Positions 36,760 through 48,390 of a DNA stretch of 64,000 nt are shown in pieces. The number at the start of each line of letters is the position of its first letter. Positions within the stretch are counted from its first letter, which is position 1. Source of the stretch: Heliocidaris erythrogramma (Eukaryota > Echinodermata > Echinoidea > Camarodonta > Echinometridae); NCBI GenBank assembly GCA_025617745.1, contig CM046855.1, forward strand, positions 13,423,880 through 13,487,879, written 5' to 3'. A program made the position numbers and the translations under genes. The notes below the pieces were generated by a model that was given only the letters and a program-made list of their open reading frames with translations, searched no databases and was not told the DNA's origin.

Positions 36760-37791
36760 TATGCCTCCGCCGGTGCCGGAGGCATTATGTTTTCGGGTTG
36801 TCCGTCCGTCCGTGCGTGCGTCCGTCCGTCCGTCCCACTCCTCGTTACCGCGATATCTGAAGAATCATTTGAGGTAGGAACCTCAAACTTGGTACTAGTA
36901 TGTTTCCCTATACGAAGATGAACTGATTAGATTTTTGGGTAAGGAGGTCAAAAGTCAGAGGTCACAGAGGTCAATTTACATGAAATTACATAAAAATTCT
37001 TGGTTTTTAGCACCGTTACCACGATATCTTAAGAACTGTTTGAGGTGAGAACTTCAAACTTGGTACCAGTATGTATCCCCATAGAAAGAGGAACTGATTA
37101 GATTTTGGGGTAGGTAGGTCAAAGTTCAGAGGTCACAGAGGTCAATTTACATGAAATTACATGGAATTACTGGTTTTTAGCACCGTTACCGCGGTATCTC
37201 AAGAACTATCTGAGGTGAGAACTTCAAACTTGGTACCAGTATGTATCCCCATAGAAAAATGAACTGATTAGATTTTGGGGTAAGGAGGTCAAAGGTCAGA
37301 GGTCAATTTACATGAAATTTCATGAAATTCTTGGTTTTTAGCACCGTTACCGCGATATCTCAAGAACTGTTTGAGGTGAGAACTTCAAACTTGGTACCAG
37401 TATGTATCCCCATAGAAAGAGGAACTGATTAGATTTTGGGGTAGGTAGGTCAAAGGTCAGAGGTCACAGAGGTCAATTTACATAAAATTACATGAAATTA
37501 GTGGTTTTTAGCACCGTTACCGCGGTATCTCAAGAACTATCTGAGGTGAGAACTTCAAACTTGGTACCAGTATGTATCCCCATAGAAAAATGAACTGATT
37601 AGATTTTGGGGTAAGTAGGTCAAAGGTCAGAGGTCACAGAGGTCAATTTATTTTATATGAAAATGAAATGAAATAAATTTTTCTGTCTCCTGTGCATTTT
37701 AAGTGAAAAGATTTGTCATTTTGTTGGACCAATCCTTTTTAGAGTGTACATGTATGCCATACATTTCCAATCTGGTGATGGCGGAGGCATA
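36760..37791. mobile_element. TIR-bounded element with tandem AGGTCA array, about 1.03 kb
   Basis: The ends are TATGCCTCCGCC and its exact complement GGCGGAGGCATA. The left end continues into its own small palindrome (CCTCCGCCGGTGCCGGAGG), followed by a (TCCG/TGCG) tract at 36799-36836. The body is five units of about 161-171 bp, with GATTAGATTTT at 36925, 37096, 37266, 37427 and 37597. Units share CACCGTTACCGCGATATCT, CTTCAAACTTGGTACCAGTA and a block of AGGTCA hexamers in direct repeat. A perfect 16-bp palindrome, CGACCGCGCGCGGTCG, lies just outside at 37797-37812 and may be part of the element. There is no coding. Confidence 0.8.
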
Positions 37792-38104
37792 AATTCCGAC
37801 CGCGCGCGGTCGAATATTCATCTAGTTTTTAAATGTTTCCATGTTTTTTTCATTTCACATGCCTGTTCATCTTGTGGCCTGTATTATACATTTCATACAA
37901 AATGTAATGTAGACTAATTATCATGATATTATTAATTGATAATGAAGCCTTATTACCTGCAGGCCCATTTAGGCTTCCTAATTTGTACCATATTATACTA
38001 TTAGTACTATGTAGCCTTTTTTGGAGGCCTACATGTAGGTTGATGAATTAATTCCTCAGGATATGTATTGTTTTGATAGAAGAAACTAAAGAGGAACCTT
38101 CATA

Positions 38105-38751
38105 CGTGACCCTCCACCACAAAACGACCAATAAGTCAGAAGTTTGGGTTTTTAAAATTTCAACACAGTTTGAAAGCTTAGATTCGAAGCTTTAAAATGA
38201 TATATAACTTGTCTTGTACGGACGAAGCTAACCCTTGTAAATTACAATGAGAATGTCAATGTGACAGACAGGCTAATGACCAACCAAAACAATAGAGAAA
38301 ACGGGCTCTAAAGAGCGCCTAATCGGTGTCCTATTGTTTGTCGCACAAAAGGATGAGTCAAAACTCCCTAGCATACACTGTGAAGTACTAATTGGATTGG
38401 GTTGAAACTTTCCATACCTTCAGAATAGATATATTTCTATATTTCTATATAGATTTTCATTATCAGACAGTGCATAGTTTTTAAGCTCTACCAGAAAAGC
38501 TATGTGAATTACAATCCCAGCAAGTGGACACAGAGTTTGAATGTCCAGGAAAACATGATCATTTTGAATGAGAGTAAAAACATATTTCAAGAAGGTATTT
38601 TAACCTGAAATTTTGTCAGATGGTAGATTAATATATGAACTTTCAGAAAATACAGAAAATACAGAAAAGTTAAAATCAAAATTTCCACCCCAAACCAACT
38701 TTTTCAGCTGTTTATTGCGACTTATTGGTCGTTTTGTGATGGAGGGTCACG
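38105..38751. mobile_element. TIR MITE with TA target duplication, 647 bp
   Basis: The left end is CGTGACCCTCCACCACAAAA then CGACCAATAAGTC. The right end is GACTTATTGGTCG then TTTTGTGATGGAGGGTCACG. The 33-bp inverted repeats differ at about one position and are flanked by TA on both sides. The interior is AT-rich with no transposase. The TA site and TIR length fit a Tc1/mariner-type non-autonomous element; the family is not determined. Confidence 0.88.
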
Positions 38752-40389
38752 TATTGCCTACCACATTGCCTGTGGCACTGATATAATCAATAACCATGTG
38801 AAAACATTCTTCCTGTGATTCCATTGTTCAACAATCAATCTATGTACCTGCATTTCTACAATGAGTACAATACAGCTGTGCATGGTGTGACTCTGAAGGG
38901 CTACATGTACATGTAATTCTTCTTTCTGAATTCTTCTAAAACTGACACCTCCAGGAGAGGATGTATGGGTACAATAAGGATTTGTAATTGAGGAAGTAAA
39001 TAAAATACAGGAACAAAGCAACATTAAACCTTGCTTTTGTAGTTATGGGATAGACAGTGATGTGACTAAGCCTGTGTTTTAAAAACATGGGTGAATACAA
39101 CCTGCTCAATCCGCTTACTGCACACACATCCTTTTGTAGGGCAGTGTTGGGCTGTGCAATGCTTCCAGAGCTGGGGTGTATGAGAGGGGAGGAGGTCATA
39201 TTGATTTGTTGGCTTGGTCTATTGTTTGCCCATTCCTCTCCCATTTATGGTCCTTTGAATGGGACCAGGTCTTTGACATCACAAAAGGATTACCAGCATG
39301 GAATTGTCCCCATTCCAGAGCGTGGTATCTGTTACTGAGTAGTTTCTACTAAGTCACCCCACTTTTTATTTGTATCTGTTAATCATTAAGCGATGATAAA
39401 TTACCATTTCGGCATATACATGTTACTCTATTGATTAGATCATCTGCATGTATATGGGAATATTAAAAACCTTTGAAAAATGCGCTGTAACTAGTAACCA
39501 CTTATTTTTTTTATTGGAATAAAAATAATGGCTTGAGCAATAAATTTGAACCAATCATTTCCCATTAGCAAATTTGACAGTTTCTCTTTGAGGACACCTA
39601 TGTAAGCTAAATATGATGTCATTAATTTCCATAAAAAAACAATCAGTTGAATAGGAATTGTAGAATCCATTACAATATGAGCAATGCACTTTTAAAAGTT
39701 ATTAAAATATCCTTGATTGTACTGGGAAGTGTTCCCCTGAAATATGATGGGCTTTTTTTCTTCAATCTCGGTATTCTTACTAAAATCTCCATACATGTAG
39801 TTAAAATATGGACCCTCAAAATAGTGTTTACTCAAACGTGTTGATGTTGTTCGAGGATTCCCTATGCCACAGACTTTCCTTTCAAGTATTTTTGAGTGGT
39901 TGCTGAGATGTAATGACCAAGTTGATTTGGGGGGGGGGGGGGCACTGATATAGTTACCATGTTAAAAATTTGTTTTATTCTGAAGGGATAGTTTGGAGTC
40001 AGTTTGCATTTGCAGTGTTCAGCATTACAACCCCTTGATGCAAAGTTTATTTATCGATGACATTTGTGGTGGCATTTTTAAAAGAGTAAAGAGTACATGT
40101 ATAGGGGGCAATTGGGGGGGGGGCTGTATATTTTTTTGCTTCTGCTAACCAAGTTCATACAATTATGATGCTCCTCTATCTGCCTGAAACTGAGGGTATG
40201 CAGGTGATAAAAGAGGACTCATTCCATGAGAACTATTTTGACACAAATCCTGCTGGCGCCCATACAGGGTCAAGATAAACTATCATAAGCGATTGCAGAA
40301 CTTTTCAGACTTAGTCCTAAATCCCACGAACTGAAGATAGAAATACCAGAGAAATTTCTAGCTCCACACTCCCATAAAACAAAGCATGT

Positions 40390-40611
40390 TTAAAGGTCCA
40401 TGTAGTTTCAGTGATCTGTACTGTACACAAATATGTCACAATCGACCACCAAATTGCCAATTTGGAATTCGCATACATGTGATCTTATTTTTCAAACATC
40501 CACAACTTTCTTATTCCTTTTCCGATTTCTTTCAAACTTTCACCATCCTGTTTTTCTTATTTTTCTGCTTTCACACAAATCATCTCATTAGTAAAGTTGG
40601 ATTGCCCTTAA
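40390..40611. mobile_element. partial T2/Kolobok-like element next to NOVA exon 2
   Basis: The right end, AGTTGGATTGCCCTTAA, and the adjacent arm (TTTCTTTCAAACTTTCACCA, CACAACTTTCTTATTCC) match the arms of the element at 15251-16048. A TTAAAGG word begins at 40390, but the expected left arm is absent, so this is a deletion derivative or solo arm. It ends 63 bases before the splice acceptor of NOVA exon 2. Confidence 0.75.
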
Positions 40612-40674
40612 AACATTTATTAATCAAGTGTGTGGTTTGTTCTTATTGGCCTGTTTCTATTTTTCTCTTTTCAG

Positions 40675-40818
40675 ACGACAACAAATACATTTTGAAGATG
40701 TTGATCCCGAGCACAGCAGCAGGTTCCATCATTGGCAAGGGTGGCCAAACCATTGCCCAACTCCAAAGAGATACAGGGACCAATGTCAAACTCTCAAAGG
40801 CCAATGACTTCTACCCAG
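40675..40818 (+). CDS. NOVA: NOVA KH1 exon (first half of KH domain 1)
   Basis: The 144-bp exon completes an Asp codon and reads [20 protein letters not shown], then [20 protein letters not shown], then KANDFYP, ending one base into a Gly codon at CCCAG|GTTTGT. It contains the KH1 beta1-alpha1-GXXG-alpha2-beta2 part, with GKGG as the RNA-binding loop. It is nearly identical to human NOVA1/2 ([18 protein letters not shown]...SKDFYPG), and from memory the vertebrate exon ends at the same FYPG Gly. The second half of KH1 (TTERVCLIQGT-like) and KH2-KH3 were not found downstream, so they lie beyond the window. PCBP-type KH proteins are excluded by the FYPG boundary and the exon 1 motif. Confidence 0.95.
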
Positions 40819-43512
40819 GTTTGTGAGATTTATCTCCTACAAGCATAGCCTAGTCACTTTGATTTTATCGCCAGCAAGATCTTTATTTAAAAGAATGTCT
40901 GTGTGGTCTTGTGCTAGGGAGGGGGTGCTTATCTGCAGCTTATTAACTTTTTTCTTTTCATGTTATTTGATAGGAAATGATAAGGATATAGCAGAAAGCA
41001 ATAAGGATTGCGTTTTAGTTCTATTTCCCAAGGGATGCAAAACTGCAATGTAGATTCACAAGCATTTGTTATTCAACTGTAGAATGTTTCTTTTTTTTTC
41101 CTCTTTTCGTGTTTTGTCATTCTTCTCAAAGAGTGTTCATATCCTGTTTTTTCTTCTCAAAAGTTGTAGATCAACAAATGACACTTCAAACAACGGACTT
41201 CCTTAGATATGTGACACAATGATTAGATAGTGTGATTTACAAGAACATGCTTTTTATTGAAGCAAGTCGTGTGGAAGATATTCTTTATATCACAAAGTCA
41301 TTTGAGACAGAGTCCTCTTTTTCAGTGTGAGAACATGATGTAATTGCCCAGGTTTGGGGGGATTGTCACCAAAAAAAATATCTGTAGAAAATGAAGGTAT
41401 TGAGAAGTAATATATTTAGAATGATTTATTGATATTGAAAAGTCCAAAGAATTGCCCAAGAGGTCTTGCTCATGCATAGAACAGACTAGCTAGAAGTAGG
41501 CTTTATTCTGACCAAGAGAGCAAGACTGTTTGTGCTCATCCAAACAAAATGGAGATAATTCATGAAAGTGTTTATCTTTGTCAGGGCATTAGTGCTCTTA
41601 CAGCGCATTTTCCATGTCCGGATTCCCTTATCGCTCCCCATCCCACAGCCAAACCCATCACAGATGTACATCAGCGGAGGGCATTAACCAAGCCAAGTTT
41701 TTATCTCTCACCCATTTATTATTTCTTCAAGAAGACCTAACCAGTGCTCTTAATGATAACCCAGGCAGGGAAGGTTATTTTCAAAAGCGCTGTTACCATG
41801 GTTATGCCACAGAAGAACTCATAAATCATGATTGTGCCGGTTTATTGCTCATCTTTCCTGAGGACTGTCCCTCTGTGCTCCCATAGCCTGCAGGGACACT
41901 TCATCTTCACCCTCCACTTTACTTGCCTTCCAATAAAGAAAATGTGTGCCCCAAATGAAAATTCATTCACTAATACCAAGCATAATGTCCTGGAGTGTAG
42001 TGTAGGGTTCCTTGCCTGATTTGAAAGCACTTTGATGTGGATCATGTAATTCTTCCCATTTGTGTCAAATCCAAGATGATGTTTACTTCAAGTAATGCTG
42101 CTCATCTTTCAAACTTATCCAGCTTGTCCTGTACAAAATTGTTTTCTCAATTTGAACGTGAATTGCTAGCTTATACACCGCTACTTGCATGTAAATATTG
42201 GTTGCTTTGACCAAGGTCTCGGTAATCCTGTCCAATATGACTTGCTCCCTGTTCATAATGTGCTATCTTGTGATGCCATTAGGTAGGAAGATGAGCTTGT
42301 TGAAGTCACTAGCTGTCAATTTTCCTGTCATTCATGTTTTTAAGAAGACTAGAAAGAAAGAGGGTGTCCTTGTTTTGGATGAGTACATTCCACCTCACTC
42401 CTTCCATTAATAAGGGATTCTTGACAGCCCTTCTAATCCCATGACTAGTCAAGTTTATCAAATCATTTTGCCTTGAAGCAGAGAGGAGTTCACAGCAAAA
42501 TCATCCCTATCAAGAAACAGAGGGTGTTCAGATAAATTGTTTTCCTGACAGTGAAATAAAAACCCTGTGATGTTATGACTTATCTGTTTTGATTTATGGC
42601 TTAAAATTTTGAATGCTGTAAGGATGGGAAGAAATTGTTGTTCCAATTCAAATTTTCAATTCACTTGAGCTTTATTCAGAAGTACTTGATGATAGAAACA
42701 ATATCTGTAGATAACTTTTATATGGCTATCTATTAAAAACAAAATATCAAGCAAATGATTTGAGGTAGGCCTAAAGTTTTTATAGGAATACATGTTTCTG
42801 AGATTTAGTCTATGGGAACACATCCCTCATCTCTAAATAAAGATGCAGCACAATACATGTATATCCTGCACTAAGATGAGAGAAATCATTCTCTGATGAG
42901 TGAAGTCATTCTCTCCAGGGGATATCGTCTAGAACTAGAGGCTTCTCTGCAGGCTATGATTAAAACAGAACTTACTAATCTGGATTTTTTAATTTAACAG
43001 CTCACTCACCATGCTTGTGTCAGAAAGTCGACTCATTTCATGATTAAGTCATCCAACACCTTGTAATAAGCATGGCTTCACAATAATGTCACAGGGCTAT
43101 TTAAGGGAAATTATCAAATTCAAATGGGTCATGCTCCATGTACATATCAAAAATAAAATGATAGTCAATATTTCAGGGTTATTGTGAATAATGATGTAAA
43201 TCAAAAGTAACCAAATTCTGTTTTGAACTTATTCTTTTCAGATCTGCGTGTCATGCAAAAGAGAAGATGACCAATGTAATAATACAATATGAGTCTCTAT
43301 CTAATCAGATAAGACTGAGCATGGAAAGCTTTGTATCATGGTTTCCTAATTGCATCTCTGGCAATGTGTACAATGCCTAGTTTGCTTAGCACACACGTCC
43401 CTGTTAGCTCTAGCCATTTCTATTATGCCTTCATGTTTGCGTGGCAAGATGCTGTCGAATGCTAGTCATTAGACAGTCCTGCCCATGCCTTATGAGGCGA
43501 GAGAAAGTTTGT

Positions 43513-43539
43513 TCTCTCTCTCTCTCTCTCTCTCTCTCT
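43513..43539. repeat. (CT)n microsatellite
   Basis: About 13 CT units in NOVA intron 2. Confidence 0.95.
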
Positions 43540-44479
43540 TGCTTATTGTCTCATGTGTACTATATACAATTGTGCTATCTAAAAATAGTGAATGTTGTGC
43601 TAATTAATCGTGCATATACTGGCATGCAAATGCAGCAAAAGTAATCATTAGTCTAATTGCCTGTTTTTGTGCTAATTCATTGCAAATAAGAAATTTAATT
43701 GCCTTGCTTTACCCCACTCTTTCCAATATATTTTAACCACTGAGCAAATACAGAAATATAATCAATAGCACTATGAAATGCAGTTGTAAATGTAGATTAT
43801 GATTTGTGTCAATAACTTGTGCATATGAGGGAAAGGAACCACTATACACACCAAAATTTTACAAGCAATCAAAGTGGGAGATGGCATTAGCAGTATGTAC
43901 CAGAATTTTTATTATACATGCATGTAATATATTTGGCTTTAAGGTGATAGTAAAAATGGTTGAATTTTATTTGTGATTGTACATTTACAATGTATGACAG
44001 CACAGTTCGAGAAAAGACAACAGCCATGAAACAAAACAAAAAACAAACAACAAAATTTCTGCAGTGTGTTTTCTAATGAATGTCTAATGAAAGACTATGG
44101 CAGTGTCCTCATTATCTTGTGCAGGTGCTACACTGCTAATTGCCACTATTTGCCTTGTTTCAAGTTGCCCTTTAAACATGTGTATGTAGAAGTCCTATGA
44201 TGGCTTCATGAATATTCTCACAACTAGATAATTATCTGTACTGCTACAATCCAGTAGAGCTCTTGAGCTTCGCATCAGCGATAGTTTTGTAAAGCTCCCT
44301 CCTAAGCATATTCACCTGCTTTACTAATACAACATCATGGAACGATGCTCGTGCAAAGAATTCACCTTCTCTTGTGCAGCTTGTTGTAATGGAAAAGTTA
44401 TCAAGAAAAACTCTCATCAGTTTAAAAAAAGTATATGGAGAGATAAGATAGCAGGCAGGCAAGAATACCAATAAAGTGG

Positions 44480-44560
44480 CAGAGAGAGGGGGAGAGAGAG
44501 AGAGAGAGAGTGGCAGAGAGAGAGAGTGGCAGAGAGAGAAAGAGAGAGAAAGAGATTAGA
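44480..44560. repeat. (AG)n and GTGGCAGAGAG compound repeat
   Basis: GA runs interrupted three times by GTGGCAGAGA, so the tract is a small higher-order tandem repeat rather than plain (AG)n. Confidence 0.93.
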
Positions 44561-47500
44561 AGAATGGCAAGACAGAGAGGAAAAAATGAAGACTAGTTGT
44601 GTTGAAGGAAGAAGATTTGTGTCTTATCTTGAACAGATATAGCCCTTGTCCTTTGAGGGAAAATGACATTTACAACACCCATCTTTTGTTGTCTTCCCAT
44701 CAAAGAAAACACAGAAGGAATTGATGGCAGAAAAAAAGGATGGATTTAAGTGTGAATTATGAATAATTTAATGAAAATTTTGATCTTAGTGCCCCTTAAT
44801 GATGGTACGAAAAATTATTCATGAAGAACCTTTACAAGATGGGGGATGAATAATTTGATGGAAATGATAATTATTCCCTCATTAAAGGTATCTATCTGCT
44901 CTTTATCTGCTAGAGATTTGTGCAGGAGTGTCAATTTTCATACAAAAATTCAGAGTGAAAAGTGTGATGAAAATCTGTTCCTCAGGCACAAATATGAAAA
45001 TTTAAGTGCTTTTGTGTAATTTTATAGCTCAAATTGATTTATCTGTGTGTTATTTACATGCATGCGTCTCCCTTTAGGGAGTTGCTAATATTAAATAGCT
45101 GTTGGATATTAATCAAGTAGAAACAAACAACTGTTTCACAATTCCCTACTAGATTTTGCTTAATTTTGTAAATAATGAAGGGGACTAAATATCGATTGGA
45201 AAACATATTCAAAGACTACATGAACAACATGTGGAATTCTCAGGCCTCCATAATCTACACATATTTTGATATTGTCTAGTTTAGTTAATGAAGGGCTGGA
45301 TGTATGGTTTGTGATTGCATTATACTGTGTGTTGTCTGCCACAATTCATTTCCTATAGAGCCAAGAAAAATTCAGTTGACAATTGGGGGCCAATATTCCT
45401 CACCTGTATATTTTATTTCATGTCCACTTTCACTAGTTTGTTGATTACAAACCTAAGCAGCTTCACTGTCAGGTCAGGCTTGTCTTGCTCCAAGAATTCA
45501 GAATTGCCTTTTCCTCATTTTATATTGATACTTAAAGAGAATTAGTATTGTGTATGTCCAAACACATTGCAAGAAATATATATTTATGGCCACATGGCTT
45601 ACGATATTTTTTCTCCATTCTAAATTGAAAGCAATTGTCGAGATGTTTAAGGAGACCAATTAATGGACCTGTCTCAATTAATACTGAATAGAAATCAGAA
45701 CATTACAGTCTTTTAAAAGATCAAGTAACATTAGCATAGCAGGAAACTTTTTTTTGTATTGTAGAGCCATTTGAATTTCATAAGACTAGCACCGTCACAT
45801 GCAAAACATAATATCTTGTATTTTTTACGCAGGTTGTGTACATATCATGTCTTCAATGCACGATGATGCCATGCAATATGATATGAGGATCACCCTCCTT
45901 CTAGGCAACTGAACATATTTCCTTTGTTCATGGCTTTTCCAGCACAGCTGTGACAATTTATCACTATATTCCTGTGTAGTTTGCATACTGTATGTGAAAG
46001 TCAACTTATGTATATTTTGTGCACAGCTGCAGAAGCCAGTGTAGGCTTCTGTGTGACATATAACTGGTTGAAAACCAAGGGTTCCCGTTCAGTAGGAATG
46101 GTAGGAGATTGGCACACAAAAAAGGGTCCCTCTGACTTCATCTCGCCAGCCAGTCATTATTGCAGAATGCTGTCGAGCAACAGCTGTTTGGGTTTCTGGG
46201 CGCTCTCCCCTGATTGTGCAAAGGGTTTGATTTGAGTGTGAAGCAGGGAAATGGATTCAGATTGTGTGTTATTCCAGCCATTTTCTACAAACGCATTCTG
46301 GCAAGCATATGGCAGAAAATATGGTTGTTTTTCATGCTTTGATTATTTTTTACTATACAATGTTATAACAGAATTTAGTCATCATTTGAATGAATTGAAT
46401 CTAGCACCCTAATGAGGTTTATATTTACAAAATGGAATATAATTTCAAAACTTATTTAGTATTTACATGTGTTACAGGGACCAGTCATTAAATTTACACC
46501 TCTAAATGACATGAAATAATACTGATGATTAAAAATGGTAAATATACTTACAAATTAGTTGATTACTATTAATGGAATAAGAGCAAATTAATTTCTTTTG
46601 CTTTTTATCCTGACATTCAAACCAAATTATGAGGGCCACAATAAATTATTTTTGTGGTGGTGGTGCAAAATCTATAGCTAGCTCCACATTAATAGTAGAA
46701 TTTTAGGCAGACCTTTATTATTAGCATTTTATACAGTATTGTTTCTTTTTAGATACACAAAGACATATACACTTGCACCCTTATGTGATGGGTATCAAAA
46801 TGTGAAGACTGGCATTGATTAGAAACATCAGACAGTTACATGTAGATGCTAGCCAGCCATTAGACCATTGGGCATGCTGATTCAGATATTGTTTCTCACT
46901 GTCAGCCATGAATTAGCGCTTGCATGCTCTAAATGTTTCGAATGCTCATGTTTCTTCTGCCCCCATTTTATTTGGGTCTGCCCACTGGATCTGCGATATG
47001 GGGGGGGGGGGGTGCATGGTCACACTGACATTGTCCCTCTGACCTAATTCCTTTTTGTATTGCTGGCTGAGTTGTTCCTGTGGCTACTGTGTTAGTGTGA
47101 CCGTTGGTAGCTAGAGCAAGAGGAAGGAAACTCTGGAACTGATTCCTGAGAGTATGCACTTGTAATGTGTAGCACTTTGGACACTTGTGTATTTACATTC
47201 ACATATATAATATACCGTGTGAAAGTTAAAAGCATCCCATACACTAACACAGTACTCAAATCTCAAGGATATCCTAAGTGTAATGTTCTGCAAATACGAT
47301 AATGATTTCTTAAGTCCTGTGAGAAAAAGTTCAGCACATGTATCTGTTAATTTGTTTATGTAGGCCAGCACGATCCTATCTGCTTTGAATTATTCCTTTC
47401 TCTCAAAGGGTTGAGAGAAAAGGCAATTACCAACTGCTTAGTGTAGTCTCTTCATTTCACCCTGTCCTGTCCACTCATACTGGAGGCCTGTATTCATATT

Positions 47501-48318
47501 GTAAGCCTACACAAGATCTTGTTTGATCATGAATTCATTTCAATGTTCAGCATCATAGAGATGTCCAGTAGGAAGGCCTATAATCAATAGTGATCAGACA
47601 TAGAACTTATATATGACCTCTCACAAATATTATTTATTGATACCTTCTAATTTCATTGCGCATCTACCATGTTCAGTGATCATTTCTTTCTTCCATCAGG
47701 AAAGCACTAATGATTATGATGATAATCATTCCTAATGAATTGAAAATTGAGCTTCTGAACCTTGCTATTCATTTTTTTGAACGTTAATATCACTTTAATC
47801 ACCATTATGGTAGCACATGAATTATGAAGACTATTATCTCAAACAATATGTTTTATTGATGAAATATAAATAGTGAAGCCATTGCACATGCCATCATTGT
47901 AAAAACAATCACCCAGCCACCATAAATGATCCGGACTGAAAGCACACTTTGCCACTTCATTGAGCAGGTTATATATTCTCATGAATTCATTGTTGGGACT
48001 TCATTTACGCTAATAACCCAATTTATATGACAAATTGGATGGGTTTTCCTAGTGAGCCAGGGACACTGCAACAGCCATCACAGTGTGTGTGTCAGCAATG
48101 TGTGTTTTCTATGATCAGTCCCGACTCCTGAGATGAGAAAGTCATTTCCAGTACTGGTTTTGGTATTTGTTTTTATGTATTTCATTGGTATTTATTACAT
48201 TTTGCTCTCAGGGATTTTATTCCTATTATCGTTGTGGTCAAATACATATGATAAAAGTGCATTAGTGAACTATTTGCAACGACTTTTCAATTTCCATATC
48301 TGATAACTTTTATTTTAA

Positions 48319-48390
48319 CATTTGTTGCCTTCTGTATGAAAATGAAAGCAAAAACATTTGGTGCCTTCTGTATGAAAATGAAAGCAAAAA
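48319..48390. repeat. 36-bp direct tandem duplication
   Basis: Two adjacent 36-bp units starting CATTTGTTGCCTTCTGTATG and CATTTGGTGCCTTCTGTATG differ at one base. The near identity suggests a recent duplication. Confidence 0.93.

Larger units (their letters stand above)
25724..40674 (+). other. NOVA intron 1 (about 15 kb)
   Basis: Bounded by GTAAGC and by a pyrimidine-rich acceptor TTTTTCTCTTTTCAG. It contains CT- and AG-rich microsatellites, many TACATGTA words between about 27.7 and 35.6 kb, the T2-like element at 31948-32399, the AGGTCA array element at 36760-37791, the TIR element at 38105-38751 and a partial T2-like copy just before the acceptor. No exon of another gene is supported on either strand. 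Confidence 0.75.
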
